Source: Candidatus Omnitrophota bacterium
GTDB taxonomy: Bacteria; Omnitrophota; Gorgyraeia; 2-01-FULL-45-10
DNA: 6,701 bases
NCBI GenBank assembly: GCA_030691985.1
Contig: JAUYDB010000138.1
Coordinates: forward strand, 1-6,701
Reading direction: 5' to 3'
Position numbers and translations under genes: made by a program. The number at the start of each line of letters is the position of its first letter. Position 1 is the first letter of the stretch. The notes under the pieces are model-generated. The model searched no databases. It saw only the letters and a program-made list of their open reading frames with translations, and was not told the origin of the DNA. Shown piece after piece: positions 1 to 5,264 of the stretch.

Positions 1-33
1 CCCCCGGAGGGGGAGAGGATTAAGGTGAGGGGG
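1..33. repeat. Right end of a GGTGAGGGG-type hairpin repeat element, cut by the window edge
   Basis: Bases 9-33 match 4672-4696 at 24 of 25 positions (the only difference is T20 against C4683). The match covers the GGGGGAGAGG arm and the TAAGGTGAGGGGG end of the complete element found at 4593-4696. The C-run at 1-5 would pair with the G-run after it, as in the second hairpin of the complete copy. The left half lies outside the window. This is a non-coding dispersed repeat. Confidence 0.7.
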
Positions 34-58
34 AAATTGTGCTAATTTGGACAGCAAT

Positions 59-116
59 GGGACACAATACCTATTTTCTCTCGAGATAGATTATGGAGAA
101 ATAGGTATTGTGTCCC
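59..116. repeat. 18-bp perfect inverted repeat with 22-nt loop
   Basis: GGGACACAATACCTATTT (59-76) is the exact reverse complement of bases 99-116, giving an 18-bp perfect stem around a 22-nt loop (77-98). The stem can be extended by CTC 78-80 with GAG 96-98 if T77 is bulged. Arms of the GGGACACNATAC type recur in many environmental bacterial genomes and resemble palindromes I associate with REP-associated tyrosine transposases. That link is from memory. No transposase is visible nearby, and no T-tract follows, so a classical terminator is unlikely. Confidence 0.85.
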
Positions 117-139
117 CCGATTTTCCCGCCGTTTTCGCC

Positions 140-168
140 TTGACTTTGCGATTAGGCGATGTTAACAT
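140..168 (+). promoter_or_regulatory. Predicted sigma70-type promoter for the 187-606 gene
   Basis: TTGACT at 140-145 matches the -35 consensus at 5 of 6 positions. TAACAT at 163-168 matches the -10 consensus at 4 of 6 and lies after an optimal 17-nt spacer. Transcription would begin near base 175, leaving about a 12-nt leader before the ATG at 187. The promoter starts just after the palindromic repeat ends. Prediction from consensus only. Confidence 0.5.
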
Positions 169-186
169 AACTTATTGCGAGATAAT

Positions 187-606
187 ATGATAGATAAAAA
201 GATTGAGTCCGAGGTAAAGGCGATGAAGAACTTTCTGGAGTTATGGGGAAAGTTTCACGCTATTTACACAGAGACAATATCGAAGGAGATAATATCCAGG
301 GAGGATGAAGAGAGATTTTTAGATACCCTGCGCATGATCAAAGGCAGATATGAAGAATTGAAGGGGGCGCTCGATTTCAGGTATATGCCGCATGCGCGGT
401 TAACAGACCCTGTTACGGATGTTCTTGCGTTAAAGGGCATAGGGTTTATGTCGGAGAAGAACCTCAAAAAACTTAATGAAGATTGGAGGGATTCCTGCGT
501 CTTTTTAAACAATATACTGGAGCAGCTAAAAAACGCCAGGAAGAGAGCGGAGGAGCTTAATCCGATAGGGGTATTTTTTCGGAAGGTTGTGGCGAGGTGT
601 AGCTAG
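187..606 (+). CDS. Hypothetical helical cytoplasmic protein (139 aa)
   Basis: I do not recognise this protein. It has 139 residues, is rich in Lys, Glu and Arg, and has no signal peptide or membrane segment. It looks almost entirely alpha-helical: a charged, amphipathic first half (residues 1-62), a short break around residues 65-82 containing Pro69, Pro75 and a DPVTDVLALKGIG stretch, then a second helical stretch (88-125) that could form a coiled coil. I chose ATG 187 over TTG 175 because 175 coincides with the predicted transcription start of the promoter at 140-168. A weak GAGA (179-182) precedes it. It stands alone between two repeat-filled spacers, so context gives no function. Codon use resembles its neighbours, and the reading frame is intact, which supports a real gene. 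Confidence 0.72.
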   Translation: MIDKKIESEVKAMKNFLELWGKFHAIYTETISKEIISREDEERFLDTLRMIKGRYEELKGALDFRYMPHARLTDPVTDVLALKGIGFMSEKNLKKLNEDWRDSCVFLNNILEQLKNARKRAEELNPIGVFFRKVVARCS

Positions 607-653
607 AGTCGTAAACTCAGGTGTCGTATTGCGTATTGAACCGGGTGACAAGT

Positions 654-724
654 TTAGCGTATAGCGGGTAGCGTATAGGAAAAAAAACAAAAACTATCCG
701 CTAAACGCTATCCGCTAACCGCTA
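654..724. repeat. Heptad-unit inverted repeat (TAGCGNN / CGCTANN)
   Basis: The spacer between the 187-606 gene and the HU gene holds two arms made of 7-nt units. TAGCG begins at 655, 662 and 669, with a partial unit at 676. Its complement CGCTA begins at 699, 706, 713 and 720. Bases 654-678 pair with 694-718 at 21 of 25 positions around an A-rich 15-nt loop (679-693). Both the period of exactly 7 and the arm symmetry are visible directly. No run of T follows, so it is not a standard intrinsic terminator, though it would fold strongly in RNA. Confidence 0.85.
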
Positions 725-752
725 ATCTCGTTGCCTGACTCTATTATAACGA

Positions 753-757
753 GGGAG
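753..757 (+). promoter_or_regulatory. Shine-Dalgarno site that sets the HU start
   Basis: GGGAG at 753-757 lies 6 nt before ATG 764. This supports 764 rather than the in-frame TTG at 731, which would add 11 residues not seen in the HU family. Confidence 0.75.
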
Positions 758-763
758 AATGAC

Positions 764-1036
764 ATGACCAAAAAAGACATAGTGATAAAGATATCCGAAG
801 AGACGAACATAAGGCAGGGTGATGTCGGGAAGGTCGTTCAAAAGACGCTCGACCATATTATAAACGCGCTTGCTATGGGCAAAACCATAGAGCTGAGGAA
901 TTTTGGCGTATTTAAAGTAAAATCCAGAAGGCCCAGGATTGGCAGAAACCCAAAAACAGGAACGAGCGTCCCGATACCGGAGCGAAAAGTGGTCACGTTT
1001 AAAGCCGGAATGGTGATGAAGAAGAAGGTCAGGTAG
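764..1036 (+). CDS. HU/IHF-family DNA-binding protein
   Basis: A 90-residue protein, exactly the usual HU length. It is a nucleoid-associated, dimeric protein that bends DNA and helps compact the chromosome. The N-terminal helices (residues 3-39) are followed by the family beta-sheet start TIELRNFGVFKV (41-52) and by the DNA-binding arm with the signature GRNPKTG (60-66). Pro63 sits at the position of the proline that intercalates into the minor groove in HU and IHF. The C-terminus is basic (MKKKVR). The ELRNFG stretch resembles IHF ELRGFG as much as HU, and orphan HU-like proteins are often hard to divide between the two, so I give no symbol. It lies 51 nt upstream of hisS, with only a tandem repeat between, so co-transcription with hisS-aspS is plausible. 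Confidence 0.96.
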   Translation: MTKKDIVIKISEETNIRQGDVGKVVQKTLDHIINALAMGKTIELRNFGVFKVKSRRPRIGRNPKTGTSVPIPERKVVTFKAGMVMKKKVR

Positions 1037-1042
1037 CGTGTC

Positions 1043-1070
1043 GTGTGGTGAGTTATGTGTGGTGAGTTGT
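1043..1070. repeat. 14-bp tandem repeat, two copies
   Basis: GTGTGGTGAGTTAT (1043-1056) is followed directly by GTGTGGTGAGTTGT (1057-1070), matching at 13 of 14 positions. Degenerate GTG-rich sequence continues on both sides (1037-1042 and 1071-1076). The repeat fills nearly the entire HU-hisS spacer. Its period of 14 is twice the 7-nt unit seen in the inverted repeats at 654-724 and 4164-4239. Confidence 0.8.
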
Positions 1071-1077
1071 GAGTGTC

Positions 1078-1082
1078 AGGAG
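1078..1082 (+). promoter_or_regulatory. Shine-Dalgarno site that sets the hisS start
   Basis: AGGAG at 1078-1082 is 5 nt before ATG 1088 and 8 nt before ATG 1091. Either ATG fits. The upstream GTG at 1073 does not, because it precedes this site and lies in the repeat-derived sequence. Confidence 0.75.
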
Positions 1083-1087
1083 AAAAG

Positions 1088-2398
1088 ATGATGTATAAAT
1101 CAATTAGAGGGATGGAGGACATACTTCCCGGTGGCATTCGGGCATGGCAATCCCTGGAACGAATTGCCAGAATAGAGCTCGAATCTAACGGATATAGCGA
1201 GATAAGAACGCCTATTTTAGAAGAGACGGCTGTTTTTAGCCGCAGCATAGGAGATACGACAGACATAGTCACAAAAGAGATGTACACCTTTGTTGATAAA
1301 AAAGGGCGGGGCTTAAGTTTAAGGCCGGAGGGCACAGCCCCAATAGTCAGGGCATATGTTGAACATTCGCTGCATCGGATTTCAAACCAATCAAGGCTGT
1401 ACTATATCGGGCCTATGTTCAGGAGCGAGCGCCCCCAAAAGGGGAGATCCAGGCAGTTTCATCAGATAGGCGCCGAAATAATAGGGTCAAGCGAGCCACA
1501 AATGGATGCCGAGATAATCGCGCGATTAAGCGACCTGTTAAAATTGTTTGGCCTGGAGGCGTTTCAGATAAAGCTGAACAGCCTCGGCTGCAAAGACGAT
1601 AAAGATAAGTTTTCTGGGAAACTAAAGAATTATTTAAAAGGTAAAAAAAACAAATTATGCGCGGATTGCAACAATAGGCTGGAAAAAAATTGTTTGAGGG
1701 TATTGGATTGTAAAAATGAGGAATGCGTTAAAATTGTAAAAGATTCCCCTGATATTGCCGATAATTTATGCGGGAGATGCGGCGAACATTTCGGTAAAGT
1801 AAAGATGATGCTCGAATCTTATTTTGGAGTTCAGTTTGTTGAATCGAAGAAGATGGTCAGGGGCCTGGATTATTATACAGGAACGGTATTTGAGGTTACG
1901 CACCCCGATCTGGGCGGACAAGACGCGTTAGGGGGCGGCGGGAGATATGACAATCTCGTAAAAGAATTTGGCGGCCCGAATGTCGGAGCGGTAGGTTTCG
2001 CAATTGGCATAGAGCGGGTGTTTATCGCGCTTGGCGATAAAAAAGATCTCTTTGGCAGCCCCGGCCTTGTATATATTGCCACATTAGGCGGCGACGCGAA
2101 AATCAAGGGACGCAAATTGGCGGAAGAATTAAGGCTTCGATGGAACGGTTTCCCGCCGCCGGATGGGCGTTTATATAATTTAAATGTAGTTACGCTTCTC
2201 GACTGGACAGACGCTTCATTGAGGTCGCAAATGAGGAGCGCGGACAGGAATGGAGCGCGCGTAGTGATTATTCTGGGAGATGATGAGATAAAACAGAATA
2301 AAGCCGCTATAAAGGATATGGAAAACAAAGAGCCGCAGTTTTTAATCGATATCGGCTCCGTTGTTGATGAGGTGGGAAAGCGAATGGGCTTATGTTAA
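1088..2398 (+). CDS. hisS: Histidyl-tRNA synthetase
   Basis: Class II synthetase that activates histidine with ATP and loads it on tRNA-His in the cytoplasm. With ATG 1088 it has 436 residues, close to the usual 420-430; ATG 1091 is equally possible. Visible signatures are the N-terminal RGMEDILPG, motif 1 (36-55), RPEGT (79-83), motif 2 FRSERPQKGRSRQFHQ (111-126), the histidine motif RGLDYYTGTVFE (258-269) with its catalytic Arg258, GGGGRYD (282-288) and motif 3 GFAIGIER (303-310). The C-terminal anticodon-binding domain shows SLRSQMRSAD and VVIILGDDE. Two oddities: the insertion domain carries CADC and CGRC pairs (Cys191/194 and 228/231), which could bind zinc, and residues 352-365 (WNGFPPPDGRLYNL) look like an extra loop in the anticodon-binding domain. 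Its stop overlaps the aspS start, so the two are translationally coupled. Confidence 0.98.
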   Translation: MMYKSIRGMEDILPGGIRAWQSLERIARIELESNGYSEIRTPILEETAVFSRSIGDTTDIVTKEMYTFVDKKGRGLSLRPEGTAPIVRAYVEHSLHRISNQSRLYYIGPMFRSERPQKGRSRQFHQIGAEIIGSSEPQMDAEIIARLSDLLKLFGLEAFQIKLNSLGCKDDKDKFSGKLKNYLKGKKNKLCADCNNRLEKNCLRVLDCKNEECVKIVKDSPDIADNLCGRCGEHFGKVKMMLESYFGVQFVESKKMVRGLDYYTGTVFEVTHPDLGGQDALGGGGRYDNLVKEFGGPNVGAVGFAIGIERVFIALGDKKDLFGSPGLVYIATLGGDAKIKGRKLAEELRLRWNGFPPPDGRLYNLNVVTLLDWTDASLRSQMRSADRNGARVVIILGDDEIKQNKAAIKDMENKEPQFLIDIGSVVDEVGKRMGLC

Positions 2399-4155
2399 GA
2401 ACGCACACCTGCGGCGAATTGGGCGAAAAAGAGATCGGCAGAACCGTTAAGCTGTGCGGTTGGGTAGGCGCGAGGCGTGATCACGGCAATCTCATATTTA
2501 TAGATGTCAGGGACGGGTACGGAGCCACTCAAGTCGTTTTCGACCCGCAATCCGGCCGGGATATCCACAAGCTGGGGGAGAGCCTGCGCCCGGAATTTGT
2601 CGTGAAAATCGAAGGTAAGGTCAAAAAGAGGCCGGAGGGCACCGCTAACGCCAAAATCGCCACGGGCCTTATAGAGGTGGCCGCCGAGCGCGTGGATATC
2701 CTTAACAAGTCCGCAACCCCGCCGTTTGAAATAATTGACGATACCTCTGTGACGGAAGAGTCGAGGCTTAGATACAGGTATCTGGATCTGCGGCGCCCGT
2801 GCATGCAGAGAATCTTTCGCTTGAGGCATAAGGTATGCAAACTGGCAAGAGATTATTTCGATGAAAGAAATTTTGTAGAGGTCGAGACGCCCATACTTAC
2901 CAAATCTACGCCGGAAGGCGCGCGGGACTACCTTGTCCCGTCCAGGGTGAATCCGGGCATGTTCTACGCGCTGCCGCAGTCACCGCAGCTGTTCAAACAG
3001 ATCCTTATGGCCTCTTCGTTCGACAGGTATTTTCAGATCGCTAAATGTTTTCGCGATGAGGATTTGAGGACGGATAGGCAGCCGGAATTTACACAGTTCG
3101 ACATAGAGATGTCCTTTGTAACCGAAGAGGATATTTTTGAGTCCTCCGAAGGCCTCATGAAAAAGCTCTTTAAGGAGGCGATAGGAGTTGACCTTAAAGT
3201 CCCGTTTCCGCGCATAAAATACGCTGATGCGATGTCGCGTTTCGGATGCGATAAGCCGGACTTAAGATTCGCGCTGGAGCTGGTCGAGATTACCGAGATC
3301 GTGGAAGAATGTAAATTCAAGATATTCCGGGATGTTGTTAAAAATAAAGGTAAAGTCATAGCCGTCAACGCCACTGGCTGCGGCGGGTATTCGCGCGGCC
3401 AGATAGTTGAATTGATAGAATTTGTCAAAGGATACGGCGCGAAAGGCCTTGCCAATTTCAAATCCGAGAATGGGGCTTTGACCTCGCAGATCGGCAAGTT
3501 CTTTACATCCGGTGAACTGCTGGCAATCAGGGCTGCTTCCCGCGCCGCGGATGGCGATATGATATTCATCGTCGCGGATAAACAGAAGGTTGCCTATGAT
3601 TCGATGGCCGGCTTGCGAAAACTTCTCGGGAAACAGCTCAACCTTATCGACGAGAAGGAGTTTAAATTTCTATGGGTGACCGATTTTCCTCTGTTCAAAT
3701 ATAACGAAGAAGAGAAGCGCTGGGAGTCGGAACACCACCCCTTTACCTCGGTTCACCCTGATGACATAAAATTGTTAGAAAGGGGCGAATCTTTAGATAA
3801 GATAAGGTCGCGGTCTTACGACCTTGTGATAAACGGCGCTGAAATAGGTTCGGGCAGCATAAGGATTCATGAGAGCAAACTCCAGGAGCTGATATTCAAG
3901 ACTATCGGCATAGGCGAAGAAGAGGCAGCCATGAGGTTCGGGTTTCTTTTGGATGCCTTTAAATATGGCGCCCCGCCCCATGGCGGTATCGCGTTCGGGC
4001 TTGACAGGCTGATGACGCTCTTCGCGGGCTGCGAATCTATAAGGGACGTAATCGCGTTCCCGAAAACGCAGAAGGCGTTTTGTCCCATGACCAACGCGCC
4101 TTCCATAGTCGATGAGCGGCAGTTGAACGAGTTGGGGATAAGGATCAAGAAATAA
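2392..4155 (+). CDS. aspS: Aspartyl-tRNA synthetase, bacterial type, probably non-discriminating
   Basis: Class IIb synthetase that loads aspartate on tRNA-Asp. At 587 residues it has the full bacterial length. Domains in order: an OB-fold anticodon-binding domain (about 1-105, with GWVGARRDHGNLIFIDVRD at 23-41), the catalytic core with motif 1 region (159-183), PQSPQLFKQ (195-203) and motif 2 FRDEDLRTDRQPEFTQFD (220-237), a GAD insertion (about 285-410), then HHPFTSVHPDD (448-458), motif 3 GIAFGLDR (532-539) and the bacterial tail FPKTQKAFCPMTNAPS. His31 is the residue that, in Pseudomonas-type enzymes, goes with acceptance of tRNA-Asn as well as tRNA-Asp. I therefore infer the non-discriminating form, which makes Asp-tRNA-Asn for GatCAB. 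ATG 2392 overlaps the hisS stop (ATGTTAA), a typical coupled arrangement; hisS-aspS pairs are common in bacteria. Confidence 0.98.
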   Translation: MLRTHTCGELGEKEIGRTVKLCGWVGARRDHGNLIFIDVRDGYGATQVVFDPQSGRDIHKLGESLRPEFVVKIEGKVKKRPEGTANAKIATGLIEVAAERVDILNKSATPPFEIIDDTSVTEESRLRYRYLDLRRPCMQRIFRLRHKVCKLARDYFDERNFVEVETPILTKSTPEGARDYLVPSRVNPGMFYALPQSPQLFKQILMASSFDRYFQIAKCFRDEDLRTDRQPEFTQFDIEMSFVTEEDIFESSEGLMKKLFKEAIGVDLKVPFPRIKYADAMSRFGCDKPDLRFALELVEITEIVEECKFKIFRDVVKNKGKVIAVNATGCGGYSRGQIVELIEFVKGYGAKGLANFKSENGALTSQIGKFFTSGELLAIRAASRAADGDMIFIVADKQKVAYDSMAGLRKLLGKQLNLIDEKEFKFLWVTDFPLFKYNEEEKRWESEHHPFTSVHPDDIKLLERGESLDKIRSRSYDLVINGAEIGSGSIRIHESKLQELIFKTIGIGEEEAAMRFGFLLDAFKYGAPPHGGIAFGLDRLMTLFAGCESIRDVIAFPKTQKAFCPMTNAPSIVDERQLNELGIRIKK

Positions 4156-4163
4156 AGGTGAGA

Positions 4164-4239
4164 TTAGACCGTAGGCTCTAGACCAGAGACCATAGACCTT
4201 ATTAGGTCTTCGGTCTGTGGTCTTCGGTCTGTGGTCTAA
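4164..4239. repeat. Heptad-unit inverted repeat (NNAGACC / GGTCTNN)
   Basis: The aspS-lipoprotein spacer contains five 7-nt units of the form NNAGACC (TTAGACC, GTAGGCT, CTAGACC, AGAGACC, ATAGACC; 4164-4198), a 6-nt loop (4199-4204), then five complementary units (GGTCTTC, GGTCTGT, GGTCTTC, GGTCTGT, GGTCTAA; 4205-4239). The second unit, GTAGGCT, is diverged. The right arm contains a perfect 14-bp tandem duplication (4205-4218 and 4219-4232). Arms pair at 26 of 35 positions. It begins 8 nt after the aspS stop and could stop or protect the upstream transcript, but no T-tract follows. Confidence 0.88.
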
Positions 4240-4244
4240 ATAAA

Positions 4245-4250
4245 AGGAGG
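4245..4250 (+). promoter_or_regulatory. Strong Shine-Dalgarno site for the lipoprotein gene
   Basis: AGGAGG at 4245-4250, part of a longer AGGAGGGG, lies 4 nt before ATG 4255. It is the strongest ribosome-binding site in the window, which suggests that this small protein is well expressed. Confidence 0.8.
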
Positions 4251-4254
4251 GGAT

Positions 4255-4587
4255 ATGCGGACAGTATTTTTTGTTTTATTAAGTCTGGTTTTAGCGATAG
4301 GGCTTATCGGCTGCAACATAAGTAAGCCATACGTGATTACAAAGGACAGGGTTGACCAGGAATTGGGCACAGGCAATAAAGGCTATCTCGTGGGGACTCC
4401 CCCGCCGGAAAAGGACCGCGGAGACCTCAAAAGGCCGTTTATAGCGATAGATATAGATTTTCCGGAGATAAAAGGCAAGGCCACTCAACAGACAAAGATA
4501 GTTGAGGGGAATACGCCATTTTGCCCCGTTGCCAAGGCGATCAATGCCGTGACGTACGGCAAGGCGTCCGAGGAAAATATTAAATAA
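4255..4587 (+). CDS. Small predicted lipoprotein of unknown function (110 aa)
   Basis: I do not recognise a named family. Residues 1-19 form a classical lipoprotein signal: Arg2, a hydrophobic stretch (4-17), and lipobox L-I-G-C with Cys20 as the lipidated residue after signal peptidase II cleavage. The +2 residue is Asn21, not Asp, so outer-membrane sorting would be expected if the cell is diderm. The mature part of about 91 residues has no membrane segment and a low-complexity look: a polar stretch with RVDQELGTGNKGYLVGTPPP (32-51), KRPFIAIDIDFPEIKGK (59-75), and a tail with a single further Cys (CPVAKAINAV). It may be a short anchor for an envelope complex, but nothing shows this. It is flanked by repeat elements on both sides, so it is probably a separate unit from aspS and ybeY. 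Confidence 0.85.
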   Translation: MRTVFFVLLSLVLAIGLIGCNISKPYVITKDRVDQELGTGNKGYLVGTPPPEKDRGDLKRPFIAIDIDFPEIKGKATQQTKIVEGNTPFCPVAKAINAVTYGKASEENIK

Positions 4588-4592
4588 TATTA

Positions 4593-4696
4593 CCCCTCAC
4601 CCTGACCCTCTCCCCTAAAGGGGAGAGGGAATTCTGTGGATTGAATTTAAACTACCATTTCCTCTCCCCTCGGGGGAGAGGACTAAGGTGAGGGGG
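4593..4696. repeat. Compound hairpin repeat element, complete copy
   Basis: An imperfect palindrome of about 104 bp with nested structure. The outer ends CCCCTCACC (4593-4601) and GGTGAGGGG (4687-4695) are complementary. Inside are two separate hairpins: CCCTCTCCCC / GGGGAGAGGG (4606-4615 and 4620-4629, 4-nt loop) and CCTCTCCCC / GGGGAGAGG (4661-4669 and 4673-4681, 3-nt loop), joined by an AT-rich linker (4630-4660). A partial copy lies at 1-33. Sequences of this CCCTCACCCTNACCCTCTCCC type are widespread dispersed bacterial repeats. The element fills nearly the whole spacer before ybeY. Confidence 0.88.
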
Positions 4697-4742
4697 AGGG
4701 CAAAACTCCACTATTAGGCGTACGAGAGACTTGAAGCGTAAT

Positions 4743-5264
4743 ATGCGTCCAGCGTACAGCATAGAAATTCTAAACCTGAACAGGGCCTTCAGGATCAACG
4801 AGAAATTTTTAAAAAAGATCGTATTGGAGATTCTCGCTTATATTAAAAAAACCGGCAGTGTTGAGATTGAGATCGTCTTTTTGGACGATAGGGCCATCAG
4901 GGTTTTTAATAAAAAATACAAGGGCCGGAACGCTTCTACAGATGTCCTGAGTTTTAAGCTCGGAGTGGCCGAATTTGGCAGGCGTCCCTCGGCTTCGCTC
5001 GGGACAAGCCCTGAGATTGTCGAAGGGCGCCGTTTCCTGGGCGAGATATTGATATCATCAGAAACGGCTTTTGCCAATTCAAAAGTTTTCGGGACAGAAT
5101 TTTACGAAGAGCTCGTGCTTTACGTTATTCACGGGATACTCCATCTCTTCGGTTATGATGACAAAAGCGCGAAAGACAAAATCAAGATGTCTAAAGAAGA
5201 GGAAAAGTTGCTCGGTTTTTTATGCAAGAGACAAAAATTATCGGAAGTTTTAACGCCGCGGTAG
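4743..5264 (+). CDS. ybeY: Endoribonuclease YbeY, with an in-frame repeat insertion
   Basis: Metal-dependent single-strand RNase of the UPF0054 family, acting in 16S rRNA 3'-end maturation and 70S ribosome quality control. Family marks are FLDDRAIRVFNKKYKG, STDVLSFKLG, LGEILIS and the metal site HGILHLFGYDD. From ATG 4743 it has 173 residues, about 17 more than usual; the excess equals a 51-bp palindromic repeat in frame (residues about 80-97). The canonical site is HGxLHLxGYDH; here the third His is Asp140, with His130 and His134 kept. Asp at this place also occurs, as I recall, in Bacteroidota-type YbeY, so activity is plausible. TTG 4731 is an alternative start (177 aa); neither has a clear Shine-Dalgarno site. 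Its end overlaps the kinase-phosphatase gene by 43 nt, indicating co-transcription. Confidence 0.93.
   Translation: MRPAYSIEILNLNRAFRINEKFLKKIVLEILAYIKKTGSVEIEIVFLDDRAIRVFNKKYKGRNASTDVLSFKLGVAEFGRRPSASLGTSPEIVEGRRFLGEILISSETAFANSKVFGTEFYEELVLYVIHGILHLFGYDDKSAKDKIKMSKEEEKLLGFLCKRQKLSEVLTPR
4981..5031. repeat. Palindromic REP-like repeat embedded in ybeY
   Basis: A 51-bp element with complementary ends: GGCGTCCCTCG (4981-4991) pairs with bases 5021-5031 at 9 of 11 positions. It also has an internal GACAA (5003-5007) / TTGTC (5017-5021) pair. The form CCCTCGGCTTCGCTCGGGAC followed by AAGCCCTGAG.TTGTCGAAGGG is a widespread bacterial dispersed repeat I recognise from memory. Its 17 codons encode a Ser/Pro/Gly-rich loop between two conserved YbeY segments without breaking the frame. 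Confidence 0.8.

Noticed and set aside
654..724. Heptad arrays as a CRISPR array
   Set aside because: The units are only 7 nt with no spacers of 25-40 nt, and the second half is inverted.
745..750. TATAAC as a -10 box for the HU gene
   Set aside because: No -35-like hexamer lies 16-18 nt upstream, and transcription would start on top of the Shine-Dalgarno site at 753-757, leaving no leader.
1073..1087. GTG at 1073 as the hisS start
   Set aside because: It precedes the Shine-Dalgarno site and lies at the end of the tandem-repeat sequence; the ATGs at 1088 and 1091 are well placed, and the family begins with the xYKxIRGxxDILP segment.
1037..1087. T-box or other leader control of hisS-aspS
   Set aside because: The spacer is only about 50 nt, filled by a tandem repeat, with no T-box sequence.
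838..1335. Long open frames on the minus strand, such as 838-1335, 3033-3569 and 5467-6147
   Set aside because: They lie opposite well-identified genes, have no recognisable domains, and show compositions expected of antisense translation.
4606..4629. 10-bp GC-rich hairpin as an intrinsic terminator for the lipoprotein gene
   Set aside because: No U-rich run follows the stem, and the hairpin is part of a dispersed repeat. It may still hinder transcription, but the sequence does not show a standard terminator.
5071..5253. 60-codon frame inside ybeY on the + strand
   Set aside because: It overlaps the conserved YbeY metal-site region in another frame and has no family features.
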